Source of the DNA: Pseudoxanthomonas sp. F37
GTDB taxonomy: Bacteria > Pseudomonadota > Gammaproteobacteria > Xanthomonadales > Xanthomonadaceae
NCBI RefSeq assembly: GCF_022965755.1
Contig: NZ_CP095187.1
Coordinates: 1,364,001-1,428,000, forward strand
Length of the DNA: 64,000 nt
Direction: 5' to 3'
The notes under the pieces were generated by a model. It was not told the origin of the DNA and searched no databases. It was given only the letters and a program-made list of their open reading frames with translations. The position numbers and the translations under genes are program-made. Shown here in pieces: positions 56,176-64,000 of this stretch (positions are counted from its first letter, which is position 1; every line of letters begins with the position of its first letter).

Positions 56176-58219
56176 CCAGTCCTTTCTCCACGCCGGTCCG
56201 CGGCGTCCAGCCCAGTTCCGCGCGCGCGGCGGTGGTGTCGAAGTTGGCCAGCGGCCGCAGCGAGCGCACGCGGTAGCGCGTCAGCGGTACATCGCGGCGC
56301 AGGACCTTGCCCAGCTGTTCCACGCCCAAACCCAGCAGCATGAACATCCAGCGCGGCACGCGCACCACCTTGACCTCGTCGCCGAGCTTGCGGCGGCATC
56401 GCGCCAGGTAGTCCTGCTGGGTGATGCGCGAGGTATCCACCACGTTGAACACGCGCTGCGCGGGCAGTGGCGCCTCGGCGGCGCACAGCAGCGCATCCAC
56501 CACGTCGTCCACGTACACCAGCGGCAGCGCCTGCGCGCCATCGCCCACCGCGACCCAGCGGCCGGCCAGCCCGATCACGCCGTTGGGCGTGACCTTTTCC
56601 GCGCCCGGGCCGAAGATCTGGCCCGGCCGCACGATGATGGCGGCCAGGCCGTGCGTGGCCACCGCCTCCAGCACCATGCGCTCGGCCGTGAGCTTGGTCT
56701 GGGTGTAGGCGCCGCGCCATTCGGGGTGCGGCTCCAGCGGCGAGGATTCGGTCATCACCGCGGCCGGATCGCGGCCGGCGTGGTCGAACACGCTCATCGA
56801 GCTCACGTACACCAGGCGCGCGGTCGATTCGGCCACGCAGGCGTCGATCATGTTGCGCGTGCCCCAGACGGTGCCGGCTTCGAAATCGCGCGGGCCGCCG
56901 CGCATCGCGGCGCCCACGTGGTAGATCAGCGGCACGCCCTTCACCGCATGGCGGACGATGCGCGGATCGCCCAGGTCGCCCACCACGGTCTGGATGCCCG
57001 CATCGCCCGCGTAGGCGGCCACCGGGCGGCGCACCAGCACGCGCACGGTCTTGCCCTGTCCGCGCAGGCGCGCCACCACGCGCCTGCCGAGGAAGCCGGC
57101 GGCACCGGTGACCAGCGCATCGGCCGGCGGCAGGTCGACGTAGCGCGATTCCAGCAGCGCGATGCGCTCGGCGTCCGGCGCGGCGCAGGCCGGCTCCAGC
57201 AGGCGCGCGATGCGCAGCGCATCCTCGCCGGTGAACGGAGGCGATGCGTTGTCGCGGACCGCCTTGGCGAACTCGACCGCGCCGCGGCGGATGCCGGGCG
57301 AAGGCTTGAGCATGCCGGTGGCGAAGCGCACCACGTTCCACGGTACGCGGAACACGTCCTTCACCGCGCTGAAGAACGCATTGGCGACGATGCCGATGAA
57401 CTTCGGGCCCGGCAGCACGCGATGGATGCGGCAGGTCTGCAGGAAGCGGTCCACTTCGATGGTGCCGCGCGTGCCGCGCACGAACACGCGGTTCTCCATG
57501 GGGCGCGCATTCCACGACAGCAGCAGGCGGCCCACGCCGTCGCGTGCATGCGCATGCGCCTGCCACTCGTCGAAGTGCAGGTTCGGGTCGGTGCCGCGCG
57601 CTTGGTAGTCCACGCGCAGGTCCCGCACCGGGCCGAGGAAGGCCTCCAGGGTGTAGAGGCCATGCACGCCCAGGTCGCGGAAGGGATAGGAACCCTGCGT
57701 GACCGAACCCGGCAACGGGCCGCCCGCGTAGGGCGGGTATTCCGAGTTGCGCACGATCTCCACCGAGACCACGTCGCCGATGCGTCCGTCGCGCACGGCC
57801 TGCACTGCCTGCATCAGGACCGGATCGAACAGGTCGGAATGGTTCACGCCCAGCTGCAGCTGGCGCGTGCGCGCGGCGGCGATCATAGCCTCGCAGTCGG
57901 CCACGGTGTCGGCCATGGGCTTTTCCACCAGCACGTGGCAGCCCATTTCCATGGCCTGCAGGGCGATGGCCGCATGGTAGGCCGGCGGCGTCAACACGTA
58001 GACGGCCTGCGGCTGCAGGTCGGCAAGGTCTTCCAGGCGGGCGGCCACGCGCTTCACGCCGAAACGGTCGGCCAGCGCCTGCGCGGCGGGCAACTGCGGG
58101 TCGCAGATGCCGACCACATCGACGAAGTCCAGTTGCTTGAGCGCGGCCAGGTGGTGGGTGGCGACGTAACCGGCGCCGACAAGTGCGACGCGCAGGCGGG
58201 TGGAGTCAGGAACGGTCAT
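56159..58219 (-). CDS. Gfo/Idh/MocA oxidoreductase fused to an SDR epimerase
   Basis: One 686-residue frame joins two NAD(P)-dependent sugar-modifying domains. Residues 1-360 are a Gfo/Idh/MocA dehydrogenase: Rossmann motif VALVGAGYVATHHLAAL, EKP at 99-101 in VLVEKPMADT, and a GTRGTIEVDRFL C-terminal region. Residues 365-686 are an extended short-chain dehydrogenase/epimerase with ALVTGAAGFLGRRVV (about 368-382), VYVSSMSVFDHAG and the Tyr-x3-Lys pair in AYTQTKLTAERM. Both catalytic centres look intact. The fusion suggests channelling of a nucleotide sugar between oxidation and epimerisation or reduction. Its gene is divergent from nothing but starts a minus run with the FemAB genes. Confidence 0.85.
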   Translation of the reverse strand: MTVPDSTRLRVALVGAGYVATHHLAALKQLDFVDVVGICDPQLPAAQALADRFGVKRVAARLEDLADLQPQAVYVLTPPAYHAAIALQAMEMGCHVLVEKPMADTVADCEAMIAAARTRQLQLGVNHSDLFDPVLMQAVQAVRDGRIGDVVSVEIVRNSEYPPYAGGPLPGSVTQGSYPFRDLGVHGLYTLEAFLGPVRDLRVDYQARGTDPNLHFDEWQAHAHARDGVGRLLLSWNARPMENRVFVRGTRGTIEVDRFLQTCRIHRVLPGPKFIGIVANAFFSAVKDVFRVPWNVVRFATGMLKPSPGIRRGAVEFAKAVRDNASPPFTGEDALRIARLLEPACAAPDAERIALLESRYVDLPPADALVTGAAGFLGRRVVARLRGQGKTVRVLVRRPVAAYAGDAGIQTVVGDLGDPRIVRHAVKGVPLIYHVGAAMRGGPRDFEAGTVWGTRNMIDACVAESTARLVYVSSMSVFDHAGRDPAAVMTESSPLEPHPEWRGAYTQTKLTAERMVLEAVATHGLAAIIVRPGQIFGPGAEKVTPNGVIGLAGRWVAVGDGAQALPLVYVDDVVDALLCAAEAPLPAQRVFNVVDTSRITQQDYLARCRRKLGDEVKVVRVPRWMFMLLGLGVEQLGKVLRRDVPLTRYRVRSLRPLANFDTTAARAELGWTPRTGVEKGLDATFG

Positions 58220-58246
58220 GAGTGGGGGGTCGTCAAGGGGAGTTGT

Positions 58247-59422
58247 TCATCGGCGCGCCAGTGCCTGCGCCACGGTCGCCAGCACGTCATCGACGCGGCG
58301 GTCCCAGGTCTGCGCCGCGACGGCGGCCACGCGCGCCTGGGCGGCGGCATCGCTGTCTTCGGCCAGCGCCTGGTCGAGCGCGGCCAGGAAGCCTTCGCGA
58401 TCCTCGGCGATGCGGACCCAGCGGGAGAACTTGGCGATCTCGGGGTTGTACGTGCTGACCACCGGTTTGCCGGTGGCCAGGTATTCGCGCAGCTTCAGCG
58501 GATTGGCATTGGCGACCTGGCGGTTCATCCGGTACGGGATGATCGCCGCATCGAAGGCCTTCGCCCAGGTCGGCAGCGTGGCATAGGGTTGCGGGCCGGC
58601 CAGGCGCACATTGGGAAGCGCGCGCAGCGCGGACACGTCGGCGGCGGCGTGGCCGACCAGCAGGAAACTCCATTGCGGCCGCGCCTGCGCCAGCCAGGCG
58701 ATCAACTCGATGTCGATCCATTCGTGCAGCGAGCCGATGTAGCCGACCACGGGGCCGCTCAGGCCGCGTGCGCCCTCGGCGACCGGCGTTTCCGGCGCAC
58801 GCGCGGAGAGGAACAGGTCCAGGTCCACGCCGTGGGGCGCATAGGTGGTGGTCGGGTTGATCGCCTGCTTGATGGACAGCAGCGCGGGCGGCGCGACGAA
58901 CAACTGGTCGGCATCCAGGCTCAGCGCCTCGTCGCGCCGCCCGATCAGGTCCGCATCCACCCCGGGATGCGCGGCATAGTCGTCGATGCAGTAATACACG
59001 CAGAAATCCTCGCCCAGCCGGTGGGCGAGGAATCCCGGGTGCGGTACCACGAACCACGAGAGGTAGCGTTCGATGCCTGTCTTGCGCAGCGCGCGGCGCA
59101 CGGCCCAGCGGCTGAACACCCGGTTGAAGGCGTCCACACCGGGAATGCGGCGGAACGGCAGCTGCGGCACGGTGCAGTGCCACAGGCCCTCGCGCACCTG
59201 CACGGGCGGTTTGAGCGCGGCCGCCAGTTTGCGCCAGGCGCGCTTGAGGTCGCGTCCGGAGGTGGTGGGTGCGCGCATGCCGGGCGAATCCACGTACAGC
59301 ACCGGCATGCGCCGGGCCAGGCGGAGGGCGATGTGGTGGCTGCTGGTGCGGTTCTCCGCGTTCCAGTCGTTGCCGAAATACACCACGCCGCGCCCATCCA
59401 GGGCGGTCGAGGGGTCACTCAT
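58247..59422 (-). CDS. GT-B fold glycosyltransferase
   Basis: A 391-residue protein. The N-terminal half (VVYFGNDWNAENRTSSHHIALRLARRMPVLYVDSPG) is a family-like nucleotide-sugar glycosyltransferase start; the C-terminal half shows VGYIGSLHEWIDIELIAWLAQARPQWSFLLVGHAAADVSALRALPNVRLAGPQPYATLPTWAKAFDAAIIPYRMNRQVANANPLKLREYLATGKPVV, the donor-binding region with an ANPLKLREYL motif (E at the EX7E place). It overlaps the methyltransferase upstream by eight bases. It resembles the TIGR03087/88 type sugar transferases seen in EPS loci; the sugar is unknown. Confidence 0.82.
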   Translation of the reverse strand: MSDPSTALDGRGVVYFGNDWNAENRTSSHHIALRLARRMPVLYVDSPGMRAPTTSGRDLKRAWRKLAAALKPPVQVREGLWHCTVPQLPFRRIPGVDAFNRVFSRWAVRRALRKTGIERYLSWFVVPHPGFLAHRLGEDFCVYYCIDDYAAHPGVDADLIGRRDEALSLDADQLFVAPPALLSIKQAINPTTTYAPHGVDLDLFLSARAPETPVAEGARGLSGPVVGYIGSLHEWIDIELIAWLAQARPQWSFLLVGHAAADVSALRALPNVRLAGPQPYATLPTWAKAFDAAIIPYRMNRQVANANPLKLREYLATGKPVVSTYNPEIAKFSRWVRIAEDREGFLAALDQALAEDSDAAAQARVAAVAAQTWDRRVDDVLATVAQALARR

Positions 59423-60026
59423 CGCGCCACCAGCCGATCAGCCAGGCCGTGCCGCCATGGTGGATCCAGGTCTTCTGCAGGCCGGGGATGGCTTCCACGT
59501 GCGCCCCAACGCGGGCGCAGGCCGGGGCGAAGAACGTCACCAGCCCGTTGCGGCCCAGGTGGCGCATGCGTGCCAGGGTGGCGGCCGGATCGCTCAGGTA
59601 GTAGAGCACCTCGCAGGCGGTGACCAGGTCGAAGCGGTGGCGCTGCTCGCCCCAGGGCTGCTGGAACAGGTCGGCGGCGGCGAAGTGCGCCTGCGGCAGG
59701 CGCACACGGGCGCGCTCGATGGCGGCCGGACTGACATCCAGCCCGTACTGTTCGTCGCTGAGCCGCGCCAGGTACTGCGTCTGGTGGCCTTCGCCGCAGC
59801 CGATCTCCAGCACCGAGCCCACGCGGCCGAACGCCTGTTCGATGACCCGGTTGGTGGCCTCGAAGCGTGCGCGCTCCATGGGCGACTCCATGTTCCAGGG
59901 GTCCGGCATGCGGTACGCCAGTTCCAGCCGTGCGTGGTTGTCGTTGCCGCCCACCCCGCGCAAGGCGTACTTCATCCACAGGCGGCGCTGGGCCTTCCTC
60001 AGCAATCTGGCGGTATCGCTCCACAT
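59415..60026 (-). CDS. SAM-dependent methyltransferase (small)
   Basis: A 203-residue class I methyltransferase, with SVLEIGCGEGHQTQYLARL (about residues 71-89) as motif I, QYGLDVSPAAIERARVRLPQ as motif II and FDLVTACEVLYYLSDPAATLARM as motif IV. It belongs to the nodulation-S-like group of small methyltransferases. Its last bases overlap the downstream glycosyltransferase gene by eight, so translation is coupled. It is the first gene of that minus-strand run unless the J-protein gene (27 bases upstream) is included. Confidence 0.82.
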   Translation of the reverse strand: MWSDTARLLRKAQRRLWMKYALRGVGGNDNHARLELAYRMPDPWNMESPMERARFEATNRVIEQAFGRVGSVLEIGCGEGHQTQYLARLSDEQYGLDVSPAAIERARVRLPQAHFAAADLFQQPWGEQRHRFDLVTACEVLYYLSDPAATLARMRHLGRNGLVTFFAPACARVGAHVEAIPGLQKTWIHHGGTAWLIGWWRDE

Positions 60027-60053
60027 TCCGCGTTCCCCTTTCCCTGTCGTGCT

Positions 60054-60725
60054 TCAACCGCAGTCCGACGCGCCACGCGACCCTTCGGCCGCCTGGTGCG
60101 CAGAATCCCGACCCACCTGCAACGGCCTTGCCGGCGCGCTGTACCAGCCGCTGACCTTGCCGCATTCGAAGTCCACCCAGGACGGCCCGTACTGCCAGCG
60201 TGCGGCGTGTTCGACGGTGGGGCTTCCCAGGATGCGCCGTGCCTGCTCCGTATCCATGCCCAGCTCCAGCTGCCTGGCGGGGCGCGGCATCCAGGCGGCC
60301 GCGGCGCTGTCGCCCGGTCCGGTCGGATCCAGCGTGGGAATCGAGGTGCGGTGCGCACCCAGCCAATACAGCAACGCCGCCAGCAGCGCGCCGGCCAGCA
60401 GGTAGCGCCGGCGTCCGCGCGGGGGCGCCGGCGCTTCGCTATCCGGCATCCAGGCGTCGCTGCGGTGGGGCGGTGCCGTTGCGTGCGCAGGCCGCGGGGG
60501 CGCGGACGCACCCGGAAGACGGCCGTGCAGCCGATGGAAATCGAGGGTGGCTTCGTACATCCGGTTCAGGCGCTGCAGCCGCGGCAGGTCCGAGGCCTCT
60601 CCCTGCATGTCCGGGTGCAGGGCGGCCACGCGGCGGCGATAGGCCTGCTTGAAGGCATCCATGCCGCATTCGGCGTCCAGCCCCAGTTCTTCGTACATGC
60701 TGACGAAGTCGGTATCTTCCGACAT
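60054..60725 (-). CDS. J-domain protein with membrane helix and BamE-like tail
   Basis: A 223-residue protein in three parts: a DnaJ-type J domain (residues 1-60) with the essential HPD at 37-39 (ALHPDMQG); a Pro/Ala-rich linker and a single membrane helix (about 108-124, YLLAGALLAALLYWLGA); and a C-terminal segment LELGMDTEQARRILGSPTVEHAARWQYG...WVDFECGKVSGWY (about 153-195) whose pattern GM-x5-A/V-x3-LG-x-P...W-x-YG resembles the BamE/SmpA fold. It would recruit Hsp70 (DnaK) to the membrane. It lies between the divergent deacetylase and the methyltransferase run, which suggests a role near the EPS machinery. Confidence 0.72.
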   Translation of the reverse strand: MSEDTDFVSMYEELGLDAECGMDAFKQAYRRRVAALHPDMQGEASDLPRLQRLNRMYEATLDFHRLHGRLPGASAPPRPAHATAPPHRSDAWMPDSEAPAPPRGRRRYLLAGALLAALLYWLGAHRTSIPTLDPTGPGDSAAAAWMPRPARQLELGMDTEQARRILGSPTVEHAARWQYGPSWVDFECGKVSGWYSAPARPLQVGRDSAHQAAEGSRGASDCG

Positions 60726-60881
60726 TGGTGGCGCGCCCCTGTTTCGCCGTCGGCGCCTGTCCGGCGCGTGGTGTCCGCTTTACCTGCAATACGCGATCCG
60801 CGGGCCGATCCGGCCAGCCGCGGCACTGGCCGCGCTCGCGCCCTTTTCGCGTATGTACCTGCACAGGCAAGGTTGCCGAAC

Positions 60882-61979
60882 ATGCGGAAGATGATGGCCA
60901 GGGGATCATCGGTGAGCGTCGCGGCGCGCGTAGGACGCCGCCAGTTGCTGGCACGCTGGTGCCACCGGCTGGGCGCGCTGCCATTGCTGAAGCGGGTAAG
61001 GCCGGCCGCGCGCGGGGAAGCGCGCGTGCTGGCGTACCACCGTGTGCTGGAGTCCGCCGAGCCGCAGGACTTCAGCTTCGACCCCGAGCTGATCAGCGCC
61101 TCGGCCGAGGCGTTCCGCGAACAGATGCGCCACCTGAAGGCGCACTTCGTGCCGATGCGTTTCGACGAGGTGCTGGACCACCAGCAACGTGGCGTGCCGC
61201 TGCCGGCCGGTGCGGTCCTGGTGACCTTCGACGACGGCTACGACGACAACTACCGGGTCGCATTCCCGATCCTGCGCGAACTGGGCATGTCGGCCATGTT
61301 CTTCGTCTCCACCGGACATATCGATTCGGGCCGGCCCTACGCGTACGACTGGCTGGTGCACATGCTGTGCTCGGTCCCCGCGGGCGAGCGCCTGCACGTA
61401 CCCGCACTGGACATCGACTGGCGCATCGAGGCGGCGCTGCCGGAACGCCGGCGACAGGCCGCCGACCTGCTGTACCGGGTGAAGCTGCTGGATGACGACA
61501 TGCAGGCGGATCTCGTTTCGCGGCTGGAAGAGGACTGGGGCATCCCGCGCGCGGCCGGGCACCCGGACTGCCGTCCGATGAGCTGGGACCAGCTGCGCGA
61601 AATGCAGCGCGGCGGCATGGAGATCGGCTCGCATGGCGTGGACCACCGCATGCTGGCCAAGCTGTCGCCGGGGCGCATGGTGGACGAGGTGCGCGGTTCC
61701 AAGCAGGCGCTGGAACGGGAGCTGGGCGTGCCGGCGCGGGTCATTTCCTATCCGGTGGGCGGGCCCGACGCCTTCAATCACGACACCGTGCAGGCGGTGC
61801 GAGAGGCGGGGTTCGACCTCGCGTGCAGCTACGTGGCCGGCGTGAGCCGTCCGGACCCGCGCACGCGGTACGCGCTGCCGCGGCTGCCGGTGGAGCGGCA
61901 CATGGACATGCCATGGTTCCAGGCGATGATGGCGATGCCGGAACTGTTCACCTACGCCTCGCGATTGCGTACCGGTTGA
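60882..61979 (+). CDS. Polysaccharide deacetylase, second copy
   Basis: A 365-residue CE4/NodB-type deacetylase. VLVTFDDGYDDNY (Asp117-Asp118 in this numbering) is the catalytic/metal motif, EIGSHGVDHRML the zinc-binding pair, and RVISYPVGGPDAFN a further motif. The basic, Arg-rich N-terminus is uncertain: ATG 60882, ATG 60891 or 60894, and GTG 60912 (AGGGG at 60899-60903 upstream) are all possible. No signal peptide is seen. It starts a plus-strand run with the O-antigen-ligase-like and flippase genes. Confidence 0.85.
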   Translation: MRKMMARGSSVSVAARVGRRQLLARWCHRLGALPLLKRVRPAARGEARVLAYHRVLESAEPQDFSFDPELISASAEAFREQMRHLKAHFVPMRFDEVLDHQQRGVPLPAGAVLVTFDDGYDDNYRVAFPILRELGMSAMFFVSTGHIDSGRPYAYDWLVHMLCSVPAGERLHVPALDIDWRIEAALPERRRQAADLLYRVKLLDDDMQADLVSRLEEDWGIPRAAGHPDCRPMSWDQLREMQRGGMEIGSHGVDHRMLAKLSPGRMVDEVRGSKQALERELGVPARVISYPVGGPDAFNHDTVQAVREAGFDLACSYVAGVSRPDPRTRYALPRLPVERHMDMPWFQAMMAMPELFTYASRLRTG

Positions 61980-62000
61980 GGCAGGGGAGCGACAGGGGAC

Positions 62001-63296
62001 ATGTTCTATTTCTTGATGGTGTACCTGGTGCTGGTGCTGATCCGGCCCCAGGACTATCCCGCGGTGGCCGAATCGCCCGGGCCGCCGCTGCAGTCGATCG
62101 CGCTGGTGCTGGCGGCCGGCCTGTGGCTGTTCTCGCAGCGCAAGTCGTTCAACCAGCCGCAGTACCTGCTGATCCCGGCGTTCCTGCTGGTGGCGATGGT
62201 GTCCAAGGTGGTGAACGGCTGGGCGGGAGGAGCGCTCTTCGTGTTCTTCGTGTTCGCGCCGGTGCTGCTGGCCTATGTGCTGCTGGCCAATGCGGTGGAT
62301 ACGCGCGCGCGCCTGCAGGCGGCGATGGGGGTGTTCGTGATCTGCGCCTCGGTGCTGGCGGTCCACGGCATCGAGCAGGCCAGCACGGGCATCGGCTGGA
62401 CGGGGGTGGAGCTGTCGCAGGGCACGCGCATCCAGTACGTCGGCATCTTCAACGATCCCAACGACCTGGGCATGCTGTTCGTGATGTGCCTGCCGATGGC
62501 GTTCTACCTGAGCAGCCGCGGCGGCTGGCTGGGGCTGAAGCGCTTGTTCTGGTGGACGGCCATCGTGCTGCTGGTATGGGGCTGCTATCTGACCAATTCG
62601 CGCGGCACGCTGCTGGCGCTGGTGGCCATGCTGGGCGTGTACGTGTGGCGCACCCGCGGCGTGGTGATGGCCGCCCTGATGGGCGTGGGGGCGCTGGGCG
62701 GGCTGATGATGCTGCCCTCGCGCCTGCAGGAGATGGAAGTCTCCGAGGCATCGGCCATGGGGCGCGTCGAGTCCTGGTACGAAGGCATCCAGATGTTCAT
62801 CGGCAGCCCGGTGTTCGGCATCGGCGCCGGCGGCTACTCGGACCTGCACGAACTGACCGCGCACAACTCCTTCGTCCTGGTGCTGGCCGAGACCGGCATC
62901 ATAGGCTTCACGATCTGGCTGGCGATCGTGGGCTACTGCTTCCGCATGATGCTGGCCATCGTGGACCGCGGCGACGACATCATCGACGACGTCCCCCTGG
63001 AGGTGCCCGACGAGGTGGCCCTGAGGGACTGGAAGGCGGACCGGGCCCTGAGCCTGTGCCTGCTGCTGTCGCTGACCGGCTTCTTCACCGCGGCCTTCTT
63101 CCTCAGCCGCAGCTATGTCGTCATCCTGTACCTGCTGGTCGCGCTGGTCGTGGGCCACTACACGCGGATGCGCGCTACGTATCCCAGCCTGCCGGTGTTC
63201 TCCCTCGAGAAGGATCTCATCCGCTGGCCTTCCTACGCCGTAATCGGCGTTATTGGCCTGTACCTGACCGTGAAGGTCCTCCTGGCCCTGGCATGA
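62001..63296 (+). CDS. O-antigen ligase / Wzy-type polymerase-like protein
   Basis: A 431-residue membrane protein with 10-12 hydrophobic segments. It begins MFYFLMVYLVLVLIRPQDYP, with the RPQ motif near the N-terminus seen in exosortase-A-associated O-glycosylation ligase-like proteins (TIGR03097-like, by eye). The central FNDPNDLGMLFVMCLPMAF and the large outer loop GIGAGGYSDLHELTAHNSFVLVLAETGIIGF are typical of the Wzy/WaaL superfamily (PF04932). It should join repeat units into polymer or link the polymer to a carrier. Its TGA stop shares bases with the start of the next flippase gene. Confidence 0.85.
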   Translation: MFYFLMVYLVLVLIRPQDYPAVAESPGPPLQSIALVLAAGLWLFSQRKSFNQPQYLLIPAFLLVAMVSKVVNGWAGGALFVFFVFAPVLLAYVLLANAVDTRARLQAAMGVFVICASVLAVHGIEQASTGIGWTGVELSQGTRIQYVGIFNDPNDLGMLFVMCLPMAFYLSSRGGWLGLKRLFWWTAIVLLVWGCYLTNSRGTLLALVAMLGVYVWRTRGVVMAALMGVGALGGLMMLPSRLQEMEVSEASAMGRVESWYEGIQMFIGSPVFGIGAGGYSDLHELTAHNSFVLVLAETGIIGFTIWLAIVGYCFRMMLAIVDRGDDIIDDVPLEVPDEVALRDWKADRALSLCLLLSLTGFFTAAFFLSRSYVVILYLLVALVVGHYTRMRATYPSLPVFSLEKDLIRWPSYAVIGVIGLYLTVKVLLALA

Positions 63297-64000
63297 ACGA
63301 CCGCTCGCGCACGCTCAGCAACACGTTCTTCTCTTCGGTGGGCATGTACACCGAGTACGTGCTGGGCATGCTCACCTCGATCATCATCGCCCGCCACCTG
63401 GGGCCCGACGGCTTCGGCACCTACAGCCTGGTGATCTGGCTGGTGGCCGTCGGCGTGGCCACCACCAACTCGGGCACGGCCAGTGCGGCGATCAAGTTCG
63501 TGGCCGAGCTGCGCGGCGCCGGCCACCTGGAGCAGATCCCCTACGTGCTGGGCTACCTGCGCAAGGCGCAGCGCGTGTTCATGCTGTTCGTGCTGGCCGG
63601 AGGCGCGGCACTGTTCATCTTCGCCGGCGACCATGTCGCCCCCGGGATGAACCACGTGATGCTGCTCGGCTTCCTGGTGGTGGGCGTGGTCCTGCGCTCG
63701 TCCTACATGTTCAACATCGGCGTGGCGAAGGGGTTCGAGAACTTCCGGGCCACCGCGATCGTGGCGCTGGTGTCCACGCCGGTCAACCTGCTGCTGGTGA
63801 TCGCGGCGTGGCAACTCGATGCGCCGGTGGAGTGGCTGCTGGCGGTGTTCTCGCTGTCGGGCATCGTGTTCTACGTGGTGTCGCTGCGGCAGATCCGTCC
63901 CTTGCTGCCGCCGCGCCGCGCCGGCGTGGTGCTGCCGCCGGCGCTGCGCGCCAGGATGGGCCACCACATGCGCTGGACGGCGCTGACGGTGTCGGTGAGC
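63293..64000 (+). CDS. MOP-type polysaccharide flippase, second copy (3' end outside window)
   Basis: The first 236 residues of a Wzx-like membrane protein, starting MNDRSRTLSNTFFSSVGMYTEYVLGMLTSIIIARHLGPDGFGTYSLVIW, a classic family N-terminus. The ATG overlaps the ligase stop (ATGA). The frame is open to the window edge with no stop. Its sequence is clearly different from the flippase at 51.8 kb, so the locus encodes two distinct flippases. Full length is expected to be about 450-500 residues. Confidence 0.85.
   Translation, partial: MNDRSRTLSNTFFSSVGMYTEYVLGMLTSIIIARHLGPDGFGTYSLVIWLVAVGVATTNSGTASAAIKFVAELRGAGHLEQIPYVLGYLRKAQRVFMLFVLAGGAALFIFAGDHVAPGMNHVMLLGFLVVGVVLRSSYMFNIGVAKGFENFRATAIVALVSTPVNLLLVIAAWQLDAPVEWLLAVFSLSGIVFYVVSLRQIRPLLPPRRAGVVLPPALRARMGHHMRWTALTVSVS

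Noticed and set aside
55793..59623. 1276-codon plus-strand frame across four minus-strand genes
   Set aside because: Composition is that of a shadow (His, Arg, Gln-rich); all four opposite genes have clear families and catalytic motifs.

Overview
The window is GC-rich, densely coded DNA with the gene order and sequence style of a gammaproteobacterium of the family Xanthomonadaceae (Pseudoxanthomonas, Lysobacter or Luteimonas-like). The evidence is the cluster lexA-recA-recX with a TTAGTAGTATTACTACTAA LexA box, the strings murJ-ribF-ileS-lspA-ispH and rpsP-rimM-trmD-rplS, and a GTAGGAGCG-type dispersed inverted repeat. The genus cannot be fixed from this sequence alone.

Left part (1-34.9 kb) is mostly core chromosome. 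It starts inside murJ and runs through ribF, ileS, lspA and ispH (FAD synthesis, tRNA charging, lipoprotein processing, isoprenoids). A short stretch of visibly lower G+C (about 7.1-8.7 kb) with small unknown secreted or membrane proteins follows, ending at tRNA-Thr(CGT). Then come radA, a YpjD/CcsA-like membrane protein divergent from ffh, an aminotransferase IV, the rpsP-rimM-trmD-rplS ribosome/tRNA-modification block, a secreted esterase-like protein, Hsp15, a DUF937 protein, katG, mutS, a TonB-dependent receptor, pncC, an ABC1/UbiB kinase-like protein, the SOS cluster lexA-recA-recX, alaS, csrA, tRNA-Ser(GCT) and tRNA-Arg(ACG, minus strand).

Right part (35-64 kb) is one large surface-polysaccharide locus cut by the window end. 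It holds a secreted beta-helix protein, an EpsB-like undecaprenyl-phosphate sugar transferase, three glycosyltransferases, two polysaccharide deacetylases, an asparagine-synthase-like amidotransferase, three SAM methyltransferases, an O-acyltransferase, two GNAT acetyltransferases, two FemAB-like acyltransferases, a Gfo/Idh-SDR fusion, two MOP flippases (one truncated by the window), an O-antigen-ligase/polymerase-like protein, and an unusual module of an AMP-forming acyl ligase, an acyl carrier protein, an NH3-dependent NAD-synthase-like protein and a GNAT. The families recall exosortase-A-associated EPS loci, but no exosortase or PEP-CTERM protein is seen in the window. Genes switch strand about ten times and many neighbours overlap by 4-17 bases, so the locus is probably several short, tightly coupled operons. 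A lipid-modified or amidated exopolysaccharide is the working inference.

Regulatory signals that can be read include a LexA operator lying over the -10 of lexA two bases before its ATG, a candidate OxyR site upstream of katG, good sigma-70 promoters for two tRNA genes, and several rho-independent terminators.
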